From assembly GCA_910588955.1 (NCBI GenBank), contig CAJURQ010000004.1, positions 150,433 through 214,432 of the forward strand: DNA of 64,000 nt, written 5' to 3'. Below the pieces are notes generated by a model. The model searched no databases. It had not been told where the DNA came from and saw only the letters and a list, made by a program, of their open reading frames with translations. The DNA comes from an uncultured Lachnospiraceae bacterium (GTDB lineage Bacteria > Bacillota > Clostridia > Lachnospirales > Lachnospiraceae). This document shows, piece by piece, positions 63,891-64,000 of the stretch (the first letter of the stretch is position 1; each line of letters starts with the position of its first letter). Position numbers and translations under genes: made by a program.

Positions 63891-64000
63891 ATGGAGAGAA
63901 ATGACCTTGTATATATCTGTTCCCCGCTGTCGGCACCGACAAAAGAGGGGATACGGAAGAACATGGAGAAAGCGGCGTATTATGCAGGTCTTGTGTCCGG
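63891..64000 (+). CDS. DUF4406-like nucleotide hydrolase (partial)
   Basis: Only the first 36 codons are inside the window. YICSPLSAPTKEGIRKNM matches the opening of DUF4406/nucleoside deoxyribosyltransferase-like proteins, in which the early Ser-Pro lies in the nucleotide pocket. The ATG directly follows the stop of the exonuclease gene. Confidence 0.55.
   Translation, partial: MERNDLVYICSPLSAPTKEGIRKNMEKAAYYAGLVS

Noticed and set aside
1..64000. tRNA, rRNA or CRISPR array
   Set aside because: No cloverleaf, ribosomal signature or regularly spaced repeats were found by eye in the intergenic regions.

Overview
The window looks like chromosome from a spore-forming Gram-positive Clostridia, most likely a Lachnospiraceae member. 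Support: spoIIID, a SPOCS/LysM spore-envelope-type protein, strong AGGAGG-type ribosome sites with ATGA/GTGA overlaps, a DUF5688 gene and a Tn916-style integrase/DUF3173 module. Core genes are moderately GC-rich. The 40-43 kb stretch is clearly AT-rich, as expected for acquired DNA. I saw no rRNA, tRNA, CRISPR array or intact insertion sequence.

Layout. 0.3-2.4 kb: pyrK-pyrD followed closely by an arr-type rifampin ADP-ribosyltransferase. 2.5-8.8 kb: spore-type SPOCS/LysM protein, a membrane-anchored spermidine-synthase-like protein, a GH42 beta-galactosidase and an unknown 223-residue protein. 9.1-17.8 kb: housekeeping genes (ispE, a GntR regulator, murI, DUF1934, a trigger-factor-like lipoprotein, asnS, a NlpC/P60 hydrolase, a YhcC-type radical SAM protein). 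17.8-25.2 kb: one nickel operon, larE-larB-larC followed by a nickel/peptide-type ABC importer, behind a strong promoter and a structured leader. 25.4-34.2 kb: chemotaxis receptor, diguanylate cyclase, a 59-residue membrane protein, a dehydrogenase, and an XRE regulator with a BceAB-like ABC transporter.

34.2-42.9 kb is a defence island: a CPBP protease, a DUF3990 ADP-ribosyltransferase-like gene, an unknown gene and a NADAR gene (a possible ADP-ribosylation toxin/reversal set), a TOTE-type primase-helicase-PLD protein, a decayed RloA/RloB pair, and Kiwa (kwaA-kwaB). After spoIIID come MATE, GNAT and guaA.

46.8-57.8 kb is a scarred integration zone. It holds a serine hydrolase, an ArsC-like protein, a frameshifted XRE regulator with two perfect operators, a dead copy of an integrase end beside an att-like core, sbcDC, fragments of a second sbcC and a GNAT gene, a frameshifted zinc-ribbon protein, and a second guaA whose glutaminase residues are gone. 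From 57.8 kb to the edge lies the start of an integrative element placed at the 3' end of that second guaA: integrase, DUF3173, an attenuator-like leader, two accessory genes, DUF5688, a YqaJ-type exonuclease and a truncated gene.

The most striking observations are a covarying structured repeat in the 5' leaders of pyrK and the beta-galactosidase gene, the DUF3990-X-NADAR set beside TOTE and Kiwa, and the guaA-linked integration scars.
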